A stretch of 64,000 nt of DNA from Streptomyces dengpaensis (GCF_002946835.1 NZ_CP026652.1:4340001-4404000); one strand, 5' to 3'; positions 1 to 9,508 are shown, numbered from the stretch's first letter. Notes: generated by a model not told the origin, from the letters alone. Numbers and translations are program-made.

Positions 1-209
1 ACGATCGCCCGGTCGGCGCCCATGCGGACGAGCGGCGCGTCGGAGGAGACGCGGTGGCTGCCAAGGGTCGCGAGATAGCCGACGGCCTCGACCAGATTCG
101 TCTTGCCCTGCCCGTTGGGGCCCACGAACGCGGTGACGCCCGGGTCGAGAGGGACCTCGACCCGGGCGTACGAGCGGAAGTCGGCCAGCGACAGATGCGT
201 GACGTGCAT
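1..209 (-). CDS. recF: RecF, DNA replication/repair ATPase (5' part only)
   Basis: This is the first 69 codons of RecF, the SMC-like ATPase that helps load RecA at gaps and acts at stalled forks. The ATG is at 207-209 on the minus strand and the gene continues beyond base 1. The N-terminus [19 protein letters not shown] is typical of the family, and the Walker A motif GPNGQGKT lies at residues 30-37. Its place after gnd, dnaN and dnaA on the same strand is the usual Streptomyces order. Two DnaA boxes lie just upstream, at 295-327. Confidence 0.95.
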   Translation of the reverse strand, partial: MHVTHLSLADFRSYARVEVPLDPGVTAFVGPNGQGKTNLVEAVGYLATLGSHRVSSDAPLVRMGADRAI

Positions 210-294
210 GGTCGTTCGCCGACCTCCCCCAGCGTGGTGTTTCGGGTTTTCCCCCGGCGGCCGGATGCGTTCCGGCCTGCGGGCTTTCCCCGGC

Positions 295-334
295 TGTGGA
301 CAACCGGGTCACCCCGGGTGTGGAGAACCCGGGG
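295..334. promoter_or_regulatory. two DnaA boxes upstream of recF, one forming the loop of a hairpin
   Basis: TGTGGACAA at 295-303 is a perfect Streptomyces DnaA box read from the other strand. TGTGGAGAA at 319-327 is an 8/9 match. The second box is exactly the 9-nt loop between the arms CCCCGGG (312-318) and CCCGGGG (328-334). The hairpin starts 7 nt past the end of gnd, so it may also be the gnd terminator. Binding by DnaA is inferred. Confidence 0.6.
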
Positions 335-340
335 CGCGGA

Positions 341-1216
341 TCAGGCCTTCTCGACGGCGTGGCCGCCGAACTGGTTGCGCAGCGCCGCGATCATCTTCAT
401 CTGCGGCGAGTCGTCCTGCCGCGAGGCGAAGCGCGCGAAGAGCGAAGCGGTGATCGCCGGGAGCGGCACCGCGTTGTCGATGGCGGCTTCCACCGTCCAG
501 CGGCCCTCGCCCGAGTCCTCGGCGTAGCCGCGGAGCTTGTCGAGGTGCTCGTCATCGTCCAGCGCGTTGACGGCGAGGTCGAGCAGCCAGGAGCGGATGA
601 CCGTGCCCTCCTGCCAGGAGCGGAAGACCTCGCGCACATCGGTGACGGAGTCGACCTTCTCCAGGAGCTCCCAGCCCTCGGCATAGGCCTGCATCATGGC
701 GTACTCGATGCCGTTGTGGACCATTTTCGCGAAGTGGCCCGCGCCGACCTTGCCCGCGTGCACCGACCCGAAGTCGCCCTCGGGCTTGAGCGCGTCGAAG
801 ATCGGCTGCACCTTGGCGACGTTCTCCTTGTCGCCGCCGTACATCAGCGCATAGCCGTTCTCCAGGCCCCAGACGCCACCGGAGACACCGCAGTCGACGA
901 AGCCGATGCCCTTGATGCCCAGCTCGACGGCGTGCTTCTCGTCGTCCGTCCAGCGGGAGTTTCCACCGTCCACGACGACGTCGCCCGGCTCCAGCAGGGC
1001 GGCCAGCTCGTCGATGGTCGACTGGGTCGCGGCACCGGCCGGGACCATGACCCACACCACGCGCGGGCCCTTGAGCTTGCTCACAAGCTCTTCCAGGCTG
1101 TGGACATCGGCGAGGTCCGGGTTGCGGTCGTATCCGATGACGGTGTGGCCTGCGCGGCGGATCCGCTCGCGCATGTTGCCGCCCATCTTGCCGAGGCCGA
1201 CGAGACCGAGCTCCAT
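341..1216 (-). CDS. gnd: 6-phosphogluconate dehydrogenase, short (GntZ/YqeC-like) type
   Basis: A protein of 291 residues that should oxidatively decarboxylate 6-phosphogluconate to ribulose 5-phosphate in the cytosol. The N-terminus has the Rossmann motif GLVGLGKMGGNM (residues 4-15). A KMVHNGIEY motif near residue 170 matches the catalytic Lys/Asn-bearing helix of the family. At about 290 residues it belongs to the short, often NAD-preferring type, not the 470-residue NADP type. I chose the ATG at 1216 over the longer frame to 1309 because AAGGA lies about 7 nt upstream and the glycine-rich motif starts at once. It sits between dnaN and recF, the standard Streptomyces arrangement. Confidence 0.93.
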   Translation of the reverse strand: MELGLVGLGKMGGNMRERIRRAGHTVIGYDRNPDLADVHSLEELVSKLKGPRVVWVMVPAGAATQSTIDELAALLEPGDVVVDGGNSRWTDDEKHAVELGIKGIGFVDCGVSGGVWGLENGYALMYGGDKENVAKVQPIFDALKPEGDFGSVHAGKVGAGHFAKMVHNGIEYAMMQAYAEGWELLEKVDSVTDVREVFRSWQEGTVIRSWLLDLAVNALDDDEHLDKLRGYAEDSGEGRWTVEAAIDNAVPLPAITASLFARFASRQDDSPQMKMIAALRNQFGGHAVEKA

Positions 1217-1339
1217 CAGTTGTTCCTTAGGGGTTGCGACGTGGCGTGAGGGCACACTCGTACCTGTGTCTGAGCCTAAACCCAGACGCTCACGCACACC
1301 TGTGGGCATAGCCGCTCAGAAGTACGCCCCTCCTACGAA

Positions 1340-1373
1340 TTCGCCCGCCGGACCGTGCGGCCCGGCGGGCGAA
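1340..1373 (-). terminator. hairpin terminator after dnaN
   Basis: Perfect 12-bp inverted repeat, TTCGCCCGCCGG (1340-1351) with CCGGCGGGCGAA (1362-1373). It lies 4 nt beyond the dnaN stop codon. There is no long U run, as is common in Streptomyces terminators. Confidence 0.75.
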
Positions 1374-1377
1374 GGGC

Positions 1378-2508
1378 TCAGCCCGACAGGCGCACCGGCA
1401 TGATCAGATACTTGTAGGCCTCGTCCGCCTCGGCGTCCATGGCTGCCTTGCCGCTCAGCAGCGCGGGCTTGGTGGACGTGGTGAAGGAGAGCTGGGCCAC
1501 CGGCGAGTCGATGGCGCTCAGGCCGTCGAGCAGGAACGTCGGGTTGAAGGCGATCGAGATGTCGTCGCCCTCCAGCTGGGCGTCGACCCTTTCCACAGCC
1601 TGTGCGTCGTCGCTGGAACCGGCCTCCAGGATCAGCACGCCCTGCTCGAAGCTCAGGCGCACCGGGGTGTTCCGCTCGGCGACCAGGGCGACGCGCTTGA
1701 CGGCCTCCACGAAGGGGGCGGTCTCGATCACGGCCACGGAGTTGAACTCCGTCGGGAACAGCGTGCGGTACTTCGGGAGGTCGCCTTCGAGCAGACGGGT
1801 GGTCGTACGCCGCCCGGCGCCCTCGAAGCCGATCAGGCCCTCGCCCGCTCCGGAGCCGGACAGCGCCAGGATCACGCTGTCGCCGCTCGTGAGGGCCTTG
1901 GCGATGTCCAGGAGCGTCTTGGCGGGCACCAGGGCGACCGCGGACGCGTCCGGGTTCTCCGGCTTCCACAGGAACTCGCGGACCGCGAAGCGGTAGCGGT
2001 CGGTGGAGGCGAGGGTGACCGTGTCGCCCTCGATCTCGATGCGGACACCGGTGAGCACGGGGAGCGTGTCGTCGCGCCCTGCCGCGATGGCCACCTGGGC
2101 GGCGGCCGAGGCGAAGACCTCACCGGGAACGGTGCCGGTCGCCGACGGCATCTGCGGAAGCGCCGGGTACTCCTCCACAGGCAGGGTGTGGAGTGTGAAT
2201 CGCGAGGAGCCGCAGACCACGGTCGCCCGTACACCGTCTGTGGAAATCTCCACCGGCCGGTTGGGCAGGGCGCGGCAGATGTCCGCGAGCAGGCGGCCGG
2301 AGACGAGGACCGTGCCCTCTTCGTCGACCTCCGCGTCCACGGAGACGCGTGCCGAGACCTCGTAGTCGAAGCTGGAGAGGCTCAGAGCGCCCTCCTCGGC
2401 CTTCAGAAGGAGGCCGGCGAGCACAGGCGCCGGCGGACGGGCCGGGAGACTGCGTGCCGCCCAGGCCACTGCCTCCGCGAGTACGTCGCGTTCCACCCGG
2501 ATCTTCAC
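1378..2508 (-). CDS. dnaN: DNA polymerase III beta subunit (sliding clamp)
   Basis: A protein of 376 residues, the normal length for the beta clamp, which forms a ring on DNA and tethers polymerase III. The N-terminus VKIRVERDVLAEAVAWAARS and the three repeated clamp folds are recognisable. The C-terminus ends MPVRLSG, where beta clamps typically have MPMR(L). GTG at 2508 is chosen as start: GGAGG lies 7 nt upstream, and residues further upstream are low-complexity Arg/Gln typical of non-coding frames. The gene is transcribed away from oriC and ends in a hairpin at 1340-1373. Confidence 0.97.
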   Translation of the reverse strand: MKIRVERDVLAEAVAWAARSLPARPPAPVLAGLLLKAEEGALSLSSFDYEVSARVSVDAEVDEEGTVLVSGRLLADICRALPNRPVEISTDGVRATVVCGSSRFTLHTLPVEEYPALPQMPSATGTVPGEVFASAAAQVAIAAGRDDTLPVLTGVRIEIEGDTVTLASTDRYRFAVREFLWKPENPDASAVALVPAKTLLDIAKALTSGDSVILALSGSGAGEGLIGFEGAGRRTTTRLLEGDLPKYRTLFPTEFNSVAVIETAPFVEAVKRVALVAERNTPVRLSFEQGVLILEAGSSDDAQAVERVDAQLEGDDISIAFNPTFLLDGLSAIDSPVAQLSFTTSTKPALLSGKAAMDAEADEAYKYLIMPVRLSG

Positions 2509-2686
2509 CGTTGCCGCCTCCGTCTGTTGCCGGCGCTGCCGCCCTGCTGGCCTTCGTCCTCTGACTCGGTGTCGCTCGGCCCTGTGAGGGGAAGGACACC
2601 GGGGACCAGTCTGACGCACCTCACTGACAGTCGGTGCCCCTCGGGGTCAAGTCGTGCCGAGCGGCCCCTGAGCCTCCGAGAGCGAG

Positions 2687-3259
2687 TTGTGCACAGCCCC
2701 GTCTTCGAAACGATTCCCAGGCTCTCTCTAGTTGGGAGTAGTAGTAGGGCCTGTGGAAACCGTGGATAACCGCGTTTTCGCAGCTCAGAGGCGATTTTTT
2801 GTCCACTGACCCTGTGGGCGGAGACGGTGGACAACCGGGGGTCTCTGTGGACGACGAAAAGTTCTGCACACTCGATGCACAGCCTCGGCCCACTTCTCCC
2901 CAGCGCCGTCCCCAGCCTTACCCACGTTCCCCACAGCCCAACCGGGCACCTTGGTGTGACGCCTTTCACTCGACACGGTGAGAAGGCGCGGCGCGTTGCC
3001 GAACAGTGGACAGAGGTGTGGAGAAGCTGGGGAGCGCTGGGGACAACCGGCGTCCGCCTGTGGGCCGACGGTGGACAACTCCGTGCACGCCCTGTGGATC
3101 TTTTCTCCGTCCACAGACTGTGGAGAGTCTTCGTCCACGAATCCACAGGGGGTTGACCTGGTCTGATGGTCTCTCAACCGTGCCCCCTGTGGACACGATC
3201 GGGACAACTTCCCAGTCCCCAGGGTGTGGACGCCAGAAACTCACCGAATCTGTGGAGAG
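2687..3259. other. oriC: chromosomal replication origin oriC (DnaA-box cluster)
   Basis: The dnaN-dnaA intergenic region holds about 20 sites close to TTGTCCACA or its complement. They include 2687 (TTGTGCACA), 2752, 2761, 2799, 2826, 2846, 2862, 2918, 2927, 3017, 3038, 3070, 3093, 3107, 3119, 3131, 3139, 3188, 3225 and 3251 (first base of each). Both orientations occur. Most deviate from the consensus at one or two positions, as is typical of Streptomyces oriC. The most T-rich stretch, TTTTTT at 2795-2800, adjoins the box at 2799 and is a candidate site for unwinding; that is inference. No protein frame in 2509-3510 looks real. Confidence 0.95.
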
Positions 3260-3348
3260 TGGCCGTACCCGGGCTCATATTCGAACGGCAGGTGTCGAGT
3301 CGGTAGCGGTGGAAAGCGGGGCGGGCGCCCTGGGAGCACGTGTCTGAC

Positions 3349-3434
3349 CCTCTCGGAGCGGTTGTCTGCCCCCCCTCGGCGCGGTGTCAGAGCCTCTCGG
3401 AGCGGTGCCGGAGCCCCTCCGGGCGGGTGTGAGA
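3349..3434. repeat. four degenerate 21-bp tandem repeats downstream of dnaA
   Basis: Four consecutive units share the core CCTCTCGGAGCGGT or a close variant: CCTCTCGGAGCGGTTGTC (3349), CCCCTCGGCGCGGTGTCAG (about 3372), CCTCTCGGAGCGGTGCCGG (about 3393) and CCCCTCCGGGCGGGTGTGA (about 3414). The spacing is 21-23 bp. They lie between the last oriC DnaA box and the dnaA terminator, outside any gene. Function unknown. Confidence 0.6.
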
Positions 3435-3454
3435 ACCGGGTGCGAGAACAGCGA

Positions 3455-3488
3455 AAGGCGCCCTCAGGAATGTCTCCCGGGGCGCCTT
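3455..3488 (-). terminator. hairpin terminator after dnaA
   Basis: AAGGCGCCC (3455-3463) pairs with GGGCGCCTT (3480-3488) around a 16-nt loop. It lies 22 nt beyond the dnaA stop and would stop dnaA transcripts entering oriC. Confidence 0.65.
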
Positions 3489-3510
3489 CGGCGACGTACG
3501 ACGGCCTCTG

Positions 3511-5466
3511 TCAGCCGTTCTTGATGCGGTTCGTGAGTTCGGTCACCTGGTTGTAGATGGAGCGACGCTCGGCCATCAGCGCGCGGATCTTGCGGTCGGC
3601 GTGCATGACGGTCGTGTGGTCGCGGCCGCCGAACTGCGCGCCGATCTTCGGCAGCGACAGGTCCGTGAGCTCGCGGCACAGATACATGGCGATCTGCCGC
3701 GCCGTCACGAGGACGCGGCTGCGCGAGGACCCGCACAGGTCGTCCACCGTGAGGCCGAAGTAGTCGGCGGTGGCCGCCATGATCGCGGTCGCGGTGATCT
3801 CGGGGGCCGAGTCCTCGCCGCCGGGGATCAGGTCCTTGAGGACGATCTCCGTCAGACCCAGATCCACCGGCTGCCGGTTGAGCGACGCGAACGCCGTCAC
3901 CCGGATCAGCGCGCCCTCCAGCTCGCGGATGTTGCGCGAGATCCGGGAGGCGATGAACTCCAGCACCTCCGGTGGAGCGTTGAGCTGCTCCTGAACCGCC
4001 TTCTTACGAAGGATGGCGATTCGGGTCTCCAGCTCGGGCGGCTGGACATCGGTGATCAGACCCCACTCGAAACGGTTCCGCAGTCGGTCCTCCAAGGTGA
4101 CCAGCTGCTTGGGCGGCCGGTCGGAGGACAGCACGATCTGTTTGTTCGCGTTGTGGAGCGTATTGAAGGTGTGGAAGAACTCCTCCTGCGTCGACTCCTT
4201 GTCCGCGAGGAACTGGATGTCGTCGACCAGCAGGATGTCCATCTCGCGGTACCGCTTGCGGAAGCTGTCGCCCTTGCCGTCGCGGATGGAGTTGATGAAC
4301 TCGTTGGTGAACTCCTCGGAGCTCACGTACCGCACCCGCGTGCCCGGGTACAGGCTGCGCGCGTAGTGCCCGATCGCGTGCAGCAGGTGCGTCTTGCCGA
4401 GACCCGACTCCCCATAGATGAAGAGGGGGTTGTATGCCTTCGCCGGTGCCTCGGCGACGGCGACCGCGGCCGCGTGCGCGAAGCGGTTGGAGGCACCGAT
4501 GACGAAGGTGTCGAAGAGGTACTTCGGGTTGAGGCGCGCGGTCGGCTCACCGGGACCGCTCGCCGGCGCGGGCTGCGCGGCCAGCGGGCCGGGGGCGCCG
4601 CTGGAGGAGGGCAGCGCGGAGCCGCCGCGATGTGCCTGACCGCTGCCCGAGGGCGGCTCCTGAACCCGGCGGTCGGGCCGCTGGTCGTAATCGGGGCGCG
4701 CCTGGTCGTAGTCCGGGCGCTGCTGCTCGTAGGGCGGGCGCTCCATCGACTGCGGCCGGTAGTCCTGCGAGGGCGAGGCGTACGGGTCGCGTTCCGGGAA
4801 GCCGAGGCGCTGCTGCTGCCAGCCGTAGTCCTCCTGGGAGTGCCTCGGCCAGGCGCCCGGCTCGGGGCGCTGATAGTCCGGGTACGCGGGGCGGGCGGTC
4901 GGGAGCTGGTCGCCCGGGGCGCCGGGAAGCTGGTCGGAGCGGCCGCTGCGGTGGTCGTCGGCGCGGTGGCGGCCGTACCCCTGGTATCCCTCGCGTCGCT
5001 GGGCGTCGTAGGCGTCGCGCCCGTCACGGCCCTGGGCGTCGTAGCCGCTGCGCTCGTCGCGAGCCTGGCTGTCGTATGCGTCACGGCCCTGGAGCGAACC
5101 GTTGTCGTAGGGATCACGTCCCTGCCCGGACCCGGAGGAGACCTCGGGCTCCTCGTAGCGGGGCGGGGTGGACGGCGCCGGGGGCTCTCCGGCGGAGTCG
5201 TCGACGGTGATCGCGATGCGGATCGGGCGGCCGCACTCGCGGCTCAGGGTTTCGCTGACGATCGGCGCGAGGCGCCCTTCCAGTACGTTCTTCGCGAACT
5301 CGTTCGGGACCGCGAGCAGGGCGGTGTCGGCTACCAGGGCCAGCGGCTGGCAGCGCTTGATCCAGTGCTCGTCCTTCGCCTCAACACCCTGTCCACGGCC
5401 CTCACCGAGGAGCTGTTCCAGTACTCGTGGCCACACTGCGGCAAGATCGGCAGGTACGTCAGCCAC
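3511..5466 (-). CDS. dnaA: chromosomal replication initiator DnaA
   Basis: An AAA+ initiator of 651 residues that binds DnaA boxes and melts oriC. Domain I is at residues 1-90. Domain II, about 90-300, is very long and built of repeated Gly/Asp/Tyr/Arg/Gln-rich segments such as [15 protein letters not shown]. Walker [12 protein letters not shown] is near 350 and Walker [13 protein letters not shown] near 415. The domain IV signature [14 protein letters not shown] is near 617. Most DnaA proteins have about 450-500 residues; the extra length is all in domain II, as known for Streptomyces. The start is GTG at 5466. Two DnaA boxes in its promoter region (5626-5646) suggest autoregulation. Confidence 0.98.
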   Translation of the reverse strand: MADVPADLAAVWPRVLEQLLGEGRGQGVEAKDEHWIKRCQPLALVADTALLAVPNEFAKNVLEGRLAPIVSETLSRECGRPIRIAITVDDSAGEPPAPSTPPRYEEPEVSSGSGQGRDPYDNGSLQGRDAYDSQARDERSGYDAQGRDGRDAYDAQRREGYQGYGRHRADDHRSGRSDQLPGAPGDQLPTARPAYPDYQRPEPGAWPRHSQEDYGWQQQRLGFPERDPYASPSQDYRPQSMERPPYEQQRPDYDQARPDYDQRPDRRVQEPPSGSGQAHRGGSALPSSSGAPGPLAAQPAPASGPGEPTARLNPKYLFDTFVIGASNRFAHAAAVAVAEAPAKAYNPLFIYGESGLGKTHLLHAIGHYARSLYPGTRVRYVSSEEFTNEFINSIRDGKGDSFRKRYREMDILLVDDIQFLADKESTQEEFFHTFNTLHNANKQIVLSSDRPPKQLVTLEDRLRNRFEWGLITDVQPPELETRIAILRKKAVQEQLNAPPEVLEFIASRISRNIRELEGALIRVTAFASLNRQPVDLGLTEIVLKDLIPGGEDSAPEITATAIMAATADYFGLTVDDLCGSSRSRVLVTARQIAMYLCRELTDLSLPKIGAQFGGRDHTTVMHADRKIRALMAERRSIYNQVTELTNRIKNG

Positions 5467-5865
5467 AGGGCACGCTCTCTCACGGGTCCCACGAACGTGT
5501 GGTTCTGGGAACGGGTTGGGAAGTCAGTCGGGTGGGGCGGGGGGAACAAAACCGCTGGGGCGGTGGGAAGGGAACGAATCGGAGTCCAGCCACGGTAGTC
5601 AGGGCGACCGGTGCGGTTCAAGTTGTTGTCCCCAGCCTGTGGATAGTGTCTCTTGGTCGGAGCTGGTTTGACCGGATGGCTCAGCCGCGCGTACCGTAAC
5701 CAGGTCGAGTTGTCGATGGCTGCTGCCGCCTGCCTCCGATGGGCACAGATCGCGTAAGAGTGATCGGGAAGCGGTGCACTCGGGCGTTAATACGAGCTAC
5801 TCGTGGGCGCACGGTGACAGCCAGGACGGCACCCCGCCACTACCGATTCTTTCTGGAGCCCCCGA
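5467..5865. promoter_or_regulatory. dnaA-rpmH divergent promoter region with two DnaA boxes
   Basis: This 400-bp gap separates divergent dnaA and rpmH and must hold both promoters. TTGTCCCCA (5626-5634) and TGTGGATAG (5638-5646) are two 8/9 DnaA boxes in opposite orientation, 3 bp apart, about 160 bp upstream of the dnaA start. Closely spaced DnaA boxes in this position are known to mediate dnaA autoregulation in Streptomyces. I could not assign -10/-35 elements with confidence. Confidence 0.7.
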
Positions 5866-6003
5866 GTGAGCAAGCGCACCTTCCAGCCGAACAACCGTCG
5901 TCGCGCCAAGACCCACGGCTTCCGCCTGCGGATGCGCACCCGTGCCGGCCGCGCGATTCTCGCGAACCGCCGTGGCAAGGGTCGCGCCAGCCTGTCCGCC
6001 TGA
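5866..6003 (+). CDS. rpmH: 50S ribosomal protein L34
   Basis: A 45-residue, Arg/Lys-rich protein starting [19 protein letters not shown], which is diagnostic of L34 of the large ribosomal subunit. GTG start at 5866 with GGAG 8-9 nt upstream (TTCTGGAGCC). First gene of the rpmH-rnpA-yidD-yidC-jag cluster, divergent from dnaA, as in most bacteria. Confidence 0.97.
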   Translation: MSKRTFQPNNRRRAKTHGFRLRMRTRAGRAILANRRGKGRASLSA

Positions 6004-6024
6004 TTACTTACAGGTCATGATGTC

Positions 6025-6396
6025 GTGCTGCCTACCGAGCATCGGCTGAGGCGGCGCGAAGACTTCGCGACCGCGGTACGCCGAGGACGTCGGGCCGGAC
6101 GCCCGCTTCTCGTCGTCCATCTAAGTAGCGGTGCAACGGACCCGCACGCGCCTGGGGAGAGCGCTCCCCCGACGCGTGCGGGTTTCGTCGTGAGCAAGGC
6201 CGTGGGTGGAGCGGTCGTACGCAACAAGGTGAAGCGCCGACTTCGCCATCTGATGCGTGACCGAGTGGCCCAGTTGCCCCCCGGTAGCCTGGTAGTCGTA
6301 CGAGCGCTGCCCGGTGCGGGCGACGCCGACCATGAACAGCTGGCCCGAGACCTGGATGCCGCCCTTCAGCGGCTGCTGGGAGGGGGCGCGCGATGA
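6025..6396 (+). CDS. rnpA: ribonuclease P protein component
   Basis: A basic protein of 123 residues that assists RNase P RNA in trimming tRNA 5' leaders. It has [16 protein letters not shown] near the N-terminus and the family RNR-type motif as [16 protein letters not shown] in the centre. GTG start at 6025, 21 nt after rpmH. Its TGA overlaps the ATG of yidD (ATGA at 6393-6396), suggesting translational coupling. Confidence 0.95.
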   Translation: MLPTEHRLRRREDFATAVRRGRRAGRPLLVVHLSSGATDPHAPGESAPPTRAGFVVSKAVGGAVVRNKVKRRLRHLMRDRVAQLPPGSLVVVRALPGAGDADHEQLARDLDAALQRLLGGGAR

Positions 6397-6758
6397 AGTA
6401 CCCGCTGCTGGCTCTTATCAAGCTGTACCAGTGGACGATCAGCCCGTTGCTCGGGCCGGTCTGCAAGTACTACCCGTCGTGCTCCCACTATGGCTACACG
6501 GCCATCGACCGGCACGGTGCGATCAAGGGAACGGCACTCACCGCCTGGCGCATCCTCCGGTGCAATCCGTGGTCGCTGGGCGGCGTGGACCATGTCCCGC
6601 CGCGCAAGCGTCCGCGATGGCACGAAATGCTGCGTAACGCCTGGCGTGCACGCAAGGGCGGGAACTCCGCCGCCGAACCGGCCACCGAGAGGCACGGTAT
6701 GTCCGAGCACCCCTCGAGCCCGGCCGCCGAGACTCCGTCCCATGCTCAAGGAGCCTGA
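6393..6758 (+). CDS. yidD: membrane protein insertion efficiency factor YidD
   Basis: A protein of 121 residues with the family signature [21 protein letters not shown] at residues 10-30 and [13 protein letters not shown] further on. The two conserved Cys clusters are present. YidD is thought to assist YidC-dependent insertion at the inner face of the membrane. The last 35 residues are a low-complexity tail. The gene overlaps rnpA by 4 nt and ends 3 nt before yidC. Confidence 0.93.
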   Translation: MKYPLLALIKLYQWTISPLLGPVCKYYPSCSHYGYTAIDRHGAIKGTALTAWRILRCNPWSLGGVDHVPPRKRPRWHEMLRNAWRARKGGNSAAEPATERHGMSEHPSSPAAETPSHAQGA

Positions 6759-6761
6759 TTA

Positions 6762-8048
6762 GTGGACACGATTGCCAGTCTTTTCAGCTTCATCACGACA
6801 CCCGTTTCCTGGATCATCGTCCAGTTCCATTCCGTGTACGGGGCGATCTTCGGTCCCGACACGGGCTGGGCCTGGGGCTTGTCCATCGTGTCCCTGGTGA
6901 TCCTGATCCGAATCTGCCTGATCCCGCTCTTCGTGAAGCAGATCAAGGCCACTCGGGCCATGCAGACGCTGCAGCCCGAGATGAAGAAGATCCAGGAGCG
7001 CTACAAGAACGACAAGCAGCGCCAGTCCGAAGAGATGATGAAGCTGTACAAGGAGTCGGGTACCAACCCGCTCTCCTCGTGCCTTCCCATCCTGGCCCAG
7101 TCGCCGTTCTTCTTCGCCCTGTATCACGTGCTCAACAGCATCGCGACCGGCAAGACGATCGGCTTCATCGACGACCAGCTGCTCGGCAGCGCTCGTCAGG
7201 CGCATATCGTCGGAGCTCCGCTCGCGGCGAAGTTCACCGACAGCGCCGACAAGGTCGCCCAGCTCGGTGCCTCGGTGACCGACGTCCGTGTCATCACCGC
7301 GATCATGATCGTCCTGATGTCGGCGTCGCAGTTCTACACCCAGCGTCAGCTGATGACGAAGAACGTCGACACCACGGTGAAGACGCCGTTCATGCAGCAG
7401 CAGAAGATGCTGATGTACATCTTCCCGGTCATGTTCGCCGTCTTCGGTATCAACTTCCCGGTCGGTGTCCTCGTCTACTGGCTGACCACCAACGTGTGGA
7501 CCATGGGCCAGCAGATGTACGTCATCCACAACAACCCGACGCCGGGCAGCAAGGCTCAGGCCGCGTACCTGGAGCGTCTGCAGAAGCACGTCCTCCACCA
7601 CGGCAAGACCCGTGGCCGCGGTGAAAAGACCGTCGTCAAGGCGATCGTCGCCAAGGGCCGTGACCGCAACGAGTTCGAGCGCAAGTTCATCAACAGCCTC
7701 ACCAAGGGAGGCCTGGCGGCCCAGGCCGACGGCACTGTGACGAAGAGCGAGAGCGCTGCCGTCACCGAGGCCGAGGACGGTACGCCGACGACGACGGGCG
7801 GCGGCGCCCCCAAGCGCCAGCAGCCGAAGCGGCAGTCCAAGTCGCAGCGCCAGTCGGGCGCGGCCAAGGCGGCCGGCGAGTCCGAGCCGAAGACCTCGCT
7901 GAGCAAGTCCGAGGAGCCGCAGGACGCCAAGCCCTCCGCCGCCAAGCCGGCCGGCGCTGGCAACAAGCCCGGCACCGGCACCCGCAGCAAGGCCCAGTCC
8001 GGACAGCGCAAGGGTCCGCAGCGGCCCAAGTCCCCGTCCAAGAAGTAA
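6762..8048 (+). CDS. yidC: membrane protein insertase YidC/Oxa1
   Basis: A protein of 428 residues that inserts and folds inner-membrane proteins with or without SecYEG. The Oxa1 core spans about residues 20-265, with helix 1 after the N-terminus, a charged cytosolic helical hairpin ([15 protein letters not shown]) and the later helices ending in [15 protein letters not shown]. The C-terminal 140 residues are Lys/Gln/Ser/Ala-rich and probably bind ribosomes. It lacks the large periplasmic domain of E. coli YidC, as in Gram-positive bacteria. GTG start at 6762, 3 nt after yidD. Confidence 0.96.
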   Translation: MDTIASLFSFITTPVSWIIVQFHSVYGAIFGPDTGWAWGLSIVSLVILIRICLIPLFVKQIKATRAMQTLQPEMKKIQERYKNDKQRQSEEMMKLYKESGTNPLSSCLPILAQSPFFFALYHVLNSIATGKTIGFIDDQLLGSARQAHIVGAPLAAKFTDSADKVAQLGASVTDVRVITAIMIVLMSASQFYTQRQLMTKNVDTTVKTPFMQQQKMLMYIFPVMFAVFGINFPVGVLVYWLTTNVWTMGQQMYVIHNNPTPGSKAQAAYLERLQKHVLHHGKTRGRGEKTVVKAIVAKGRDRNEFERKFINSLTKGGLAAQADGTVTKSESAAVTEAEDGTPTTTGGGAPKRQQPKRQSKSQRQSGAAKAAGESEPKTSLSKSEEPQDAKPSAAKPAGAGNKPGTGTRSKAQSGQRKGPQRPKSPSKK

Positions 8049-8063
8049 GAAGGAGTCCATCCC

Positions 8064-8573
8064 GTGACGGAAGGCACCACCTCCGCCGCCACCGAGGGCG
8101 ACACCCTGACTCGCCTGGAGCAGGAAGGCGAGATCGCGGCGGACTACCTCGAAGGTCTGCTGGACATCGCCGATCTCGACGGTGACATCGACATGGACGT
8201 CGAGGCCGACCGCGCCGCTGTCTCGATCATCAGCGACGCGGGCAGCCGCGACCTGCAGAAGCTGGTCGGCCGTGACGGTGAGGTGCTGGAGGCGCTCCAG
8301 GAGCTCACGCGACTGGCCGTGCACCGGGAGACCGGGGACCGCAGCCGTCTGATGCTCGACATCGCCGGCTACCGCGCCAAGAAGCGCGAGGAGCTGTCGG
8401 AGCTGGGCGCCAAGGCCGCGGCCGAGGTCAAGAGCTCCGGCGAGCCGGTGAAGATGAAGCCGATGACGCCGTTCGAGCGCAAGGTCGTTCACGACGCGGT
8501 CAAGGCCGCGGGCCTGCGCAGCGAGTCCGAGGGCGAGGAGCCGCAGCGCTTCGTCGTTGTGCTTCCAGCCTGA
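8064..8573 (+). CDS. jag: Jag/KhpB-type RNA-binding protein (KH-R3H)
   Basis: A protein of 169 residues. A KH-like domain lies at about 35-105 and an R3H domain at about 110-165, with the pattern PFERKVVHDAV followed by a C-terminal RFVVVLPA. It lacks the extended Jag_N domain of Firmicutes. Always found next to yidC; KhpB proteins bind RNA and influence cell elongation and division in other Gram-positives. GTG at 8064 with AAGGAG about 9 nt upstream, 15 nt after yidC. Confidence 0.92.
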   Translation: MTEGTTSAATEGDTLTRLEQEGEIAADYLEGLLDIADLDGDIDMDVEADRAAVSIISDAGSRDLQKLVGRDGEVLEALQELTRLAVHRETGDRSRLMLDIAGYRAKKREELSELGAKAAAEVKSSGEPVKMKPMTPFERKVVHDAVKAAGLRSESEGEEPQRFVVVLPA

Positions 8574-8593
8574 TCGGTTACGTACGTTCCTCC

Positions 8594-8620
8594 GGCCCCG
8601 TCTGTTGCGCAGACGGGGCC
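8594..8620 (+). terminator. terminator of the rpmH-jag cluster
   Basis: GGCCCCGTCTG (8594-8604) and CAGACGGGGCC (8610-8620) form a perfect 11-bp stem with loop TTGCG, followed by GAACTTTGT. It lies 20 nt after jag. Confidence 0.85.
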
Positions 8621-8732
8621 GAACTTTGTCAGCCTGGTAGTCACGCAGCCGCTGGTCCCCGGCGGCTGTGGTCCCTGATGGTTCTGGAACTCAGCGCCCA
8701 GTGCGCTCATGCGGTACGGAAGGACGGTCCCC

Positions 8733-9449
8733 GTGACGGAGGCAGCAGAGCTTCCCCCTGCGCCCGAGCAGGCACGCGAGGTATTCGGCGATCGCTTCGA
8801 GGACGCGGTGCGATACGCGGAACTGCTGGCCGAGGCGGGAGTGCAGCGCGGGCTGATCGGCCCGCGTGAGGTGCCCAGGCTGTGGGAGAGGCACCTGCTG
8901 AACTGCGCCGTGCTCTCCGAGGTCGTGCCTGAGGGCGTGACCGTGTGCGACGTCGGCTCCGGCGCCGGGCTGCCCGGCATCCCGCTGGCTCTCGTCCGGG
9001 AGGATCTCAAGATCACCCTGCTCGAGCCGCTCCTGCGCCGGACGAACTTCCTCACGGAGGTCGTCGAGCTGCTCGGTCTCGACCATGTGACCGTCGTGCG
9101 GGGCCGCGCCGAGGAGGTCATGGGGAAGCTGCAACCGGTCCATGTGGTGACGGCCAGGGCGGTCGCTCCGCTGGACCGGCTGGCGACCTGGGGCATCCCG
9201 CTGCTTCGCCCCTACGGCGAGATGCTCGCGCTCAAGGGCGACACGGCCGAGGAGGAGCTGAAGGCTGCTGCCACGGCTCTCAGCAAGCTCGGAGCGGTGG
9301 AGACGTCGATCCTGCATGTCGGTGAGGGCGTCGTGGACCCGCTGTCCACCGTGGTGCGGGTCGAGGTAGGGGAGAGCCCGGGTGGAGTGCGCTTCGCGGC
9401 GAAGCGGGCCAAGGCGGCCCGGACGGGGCGGGCGCGGCGCCGCCGCTGA
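8733..9449 (+). CDS. rsmG: 16S rRNA (guanine527-N7)-methyltransferase
   Basis: A SAM-dependent methyltransferase of 238 residues (GidB fold) that modifies G527 of 16S rRNA. The SAM-binding motif VCDVGSGAGLPGIPLA is at about residues 70-85. GTG at 8733 is preferred over ATG 8709 because GGAAGGA lies 8 nt upstream and the family N-terminus starts TEAAELPPAPEQA. The last residues (ARTGRARRRR) are a basic tail. Located between jag and parA as in most actinobacteria. Confidence 0.94.
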   Translation: MTEAAELPPAPEQAREVFGDRFEDAVRYAELLAEAGVQRGLIGPREVPRLWERHLLNCAVLSEVVPEGVTVCDVGSGAGLPGIPLALVREDLKITLLEPLLRRTNFLTEVVELLGLDHVTVVRGRAEEVMGKLQPVHVVTARAVAPLDRLATWGIPLLRPYGEMLALKGDTAEEELKAAATALSKLGAVETSILHVGEGVVDPLSTVVRVEVGESPGGVRFAAKRAKAARTGRARRRR

Positions 9450-9473
9450 TCCTGGGCGCGATGTGGATCGTGG

Positions 9474-9508
9474 ACTCCCGGCTTCGCAGGGCGCAGTCGG
9501 GAGTTTTC
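9474..9508 (+). terminator. terminator after rsmG
   Basis: ACTCCCG (9474-9480) pairs with CGGGAGT (9498-9504), followed by TTTT. A second small hairpin (GGGAG/CTCCC, about 9520-9540) follows at once. Confidence 0.65.

Noticed and set aside
2509..3510. Open frames across oriC on both strands
   Set aside because: They contain repeated DnaA-box translations (VDN, TLW, STG) and no family text; the region is non-coding.
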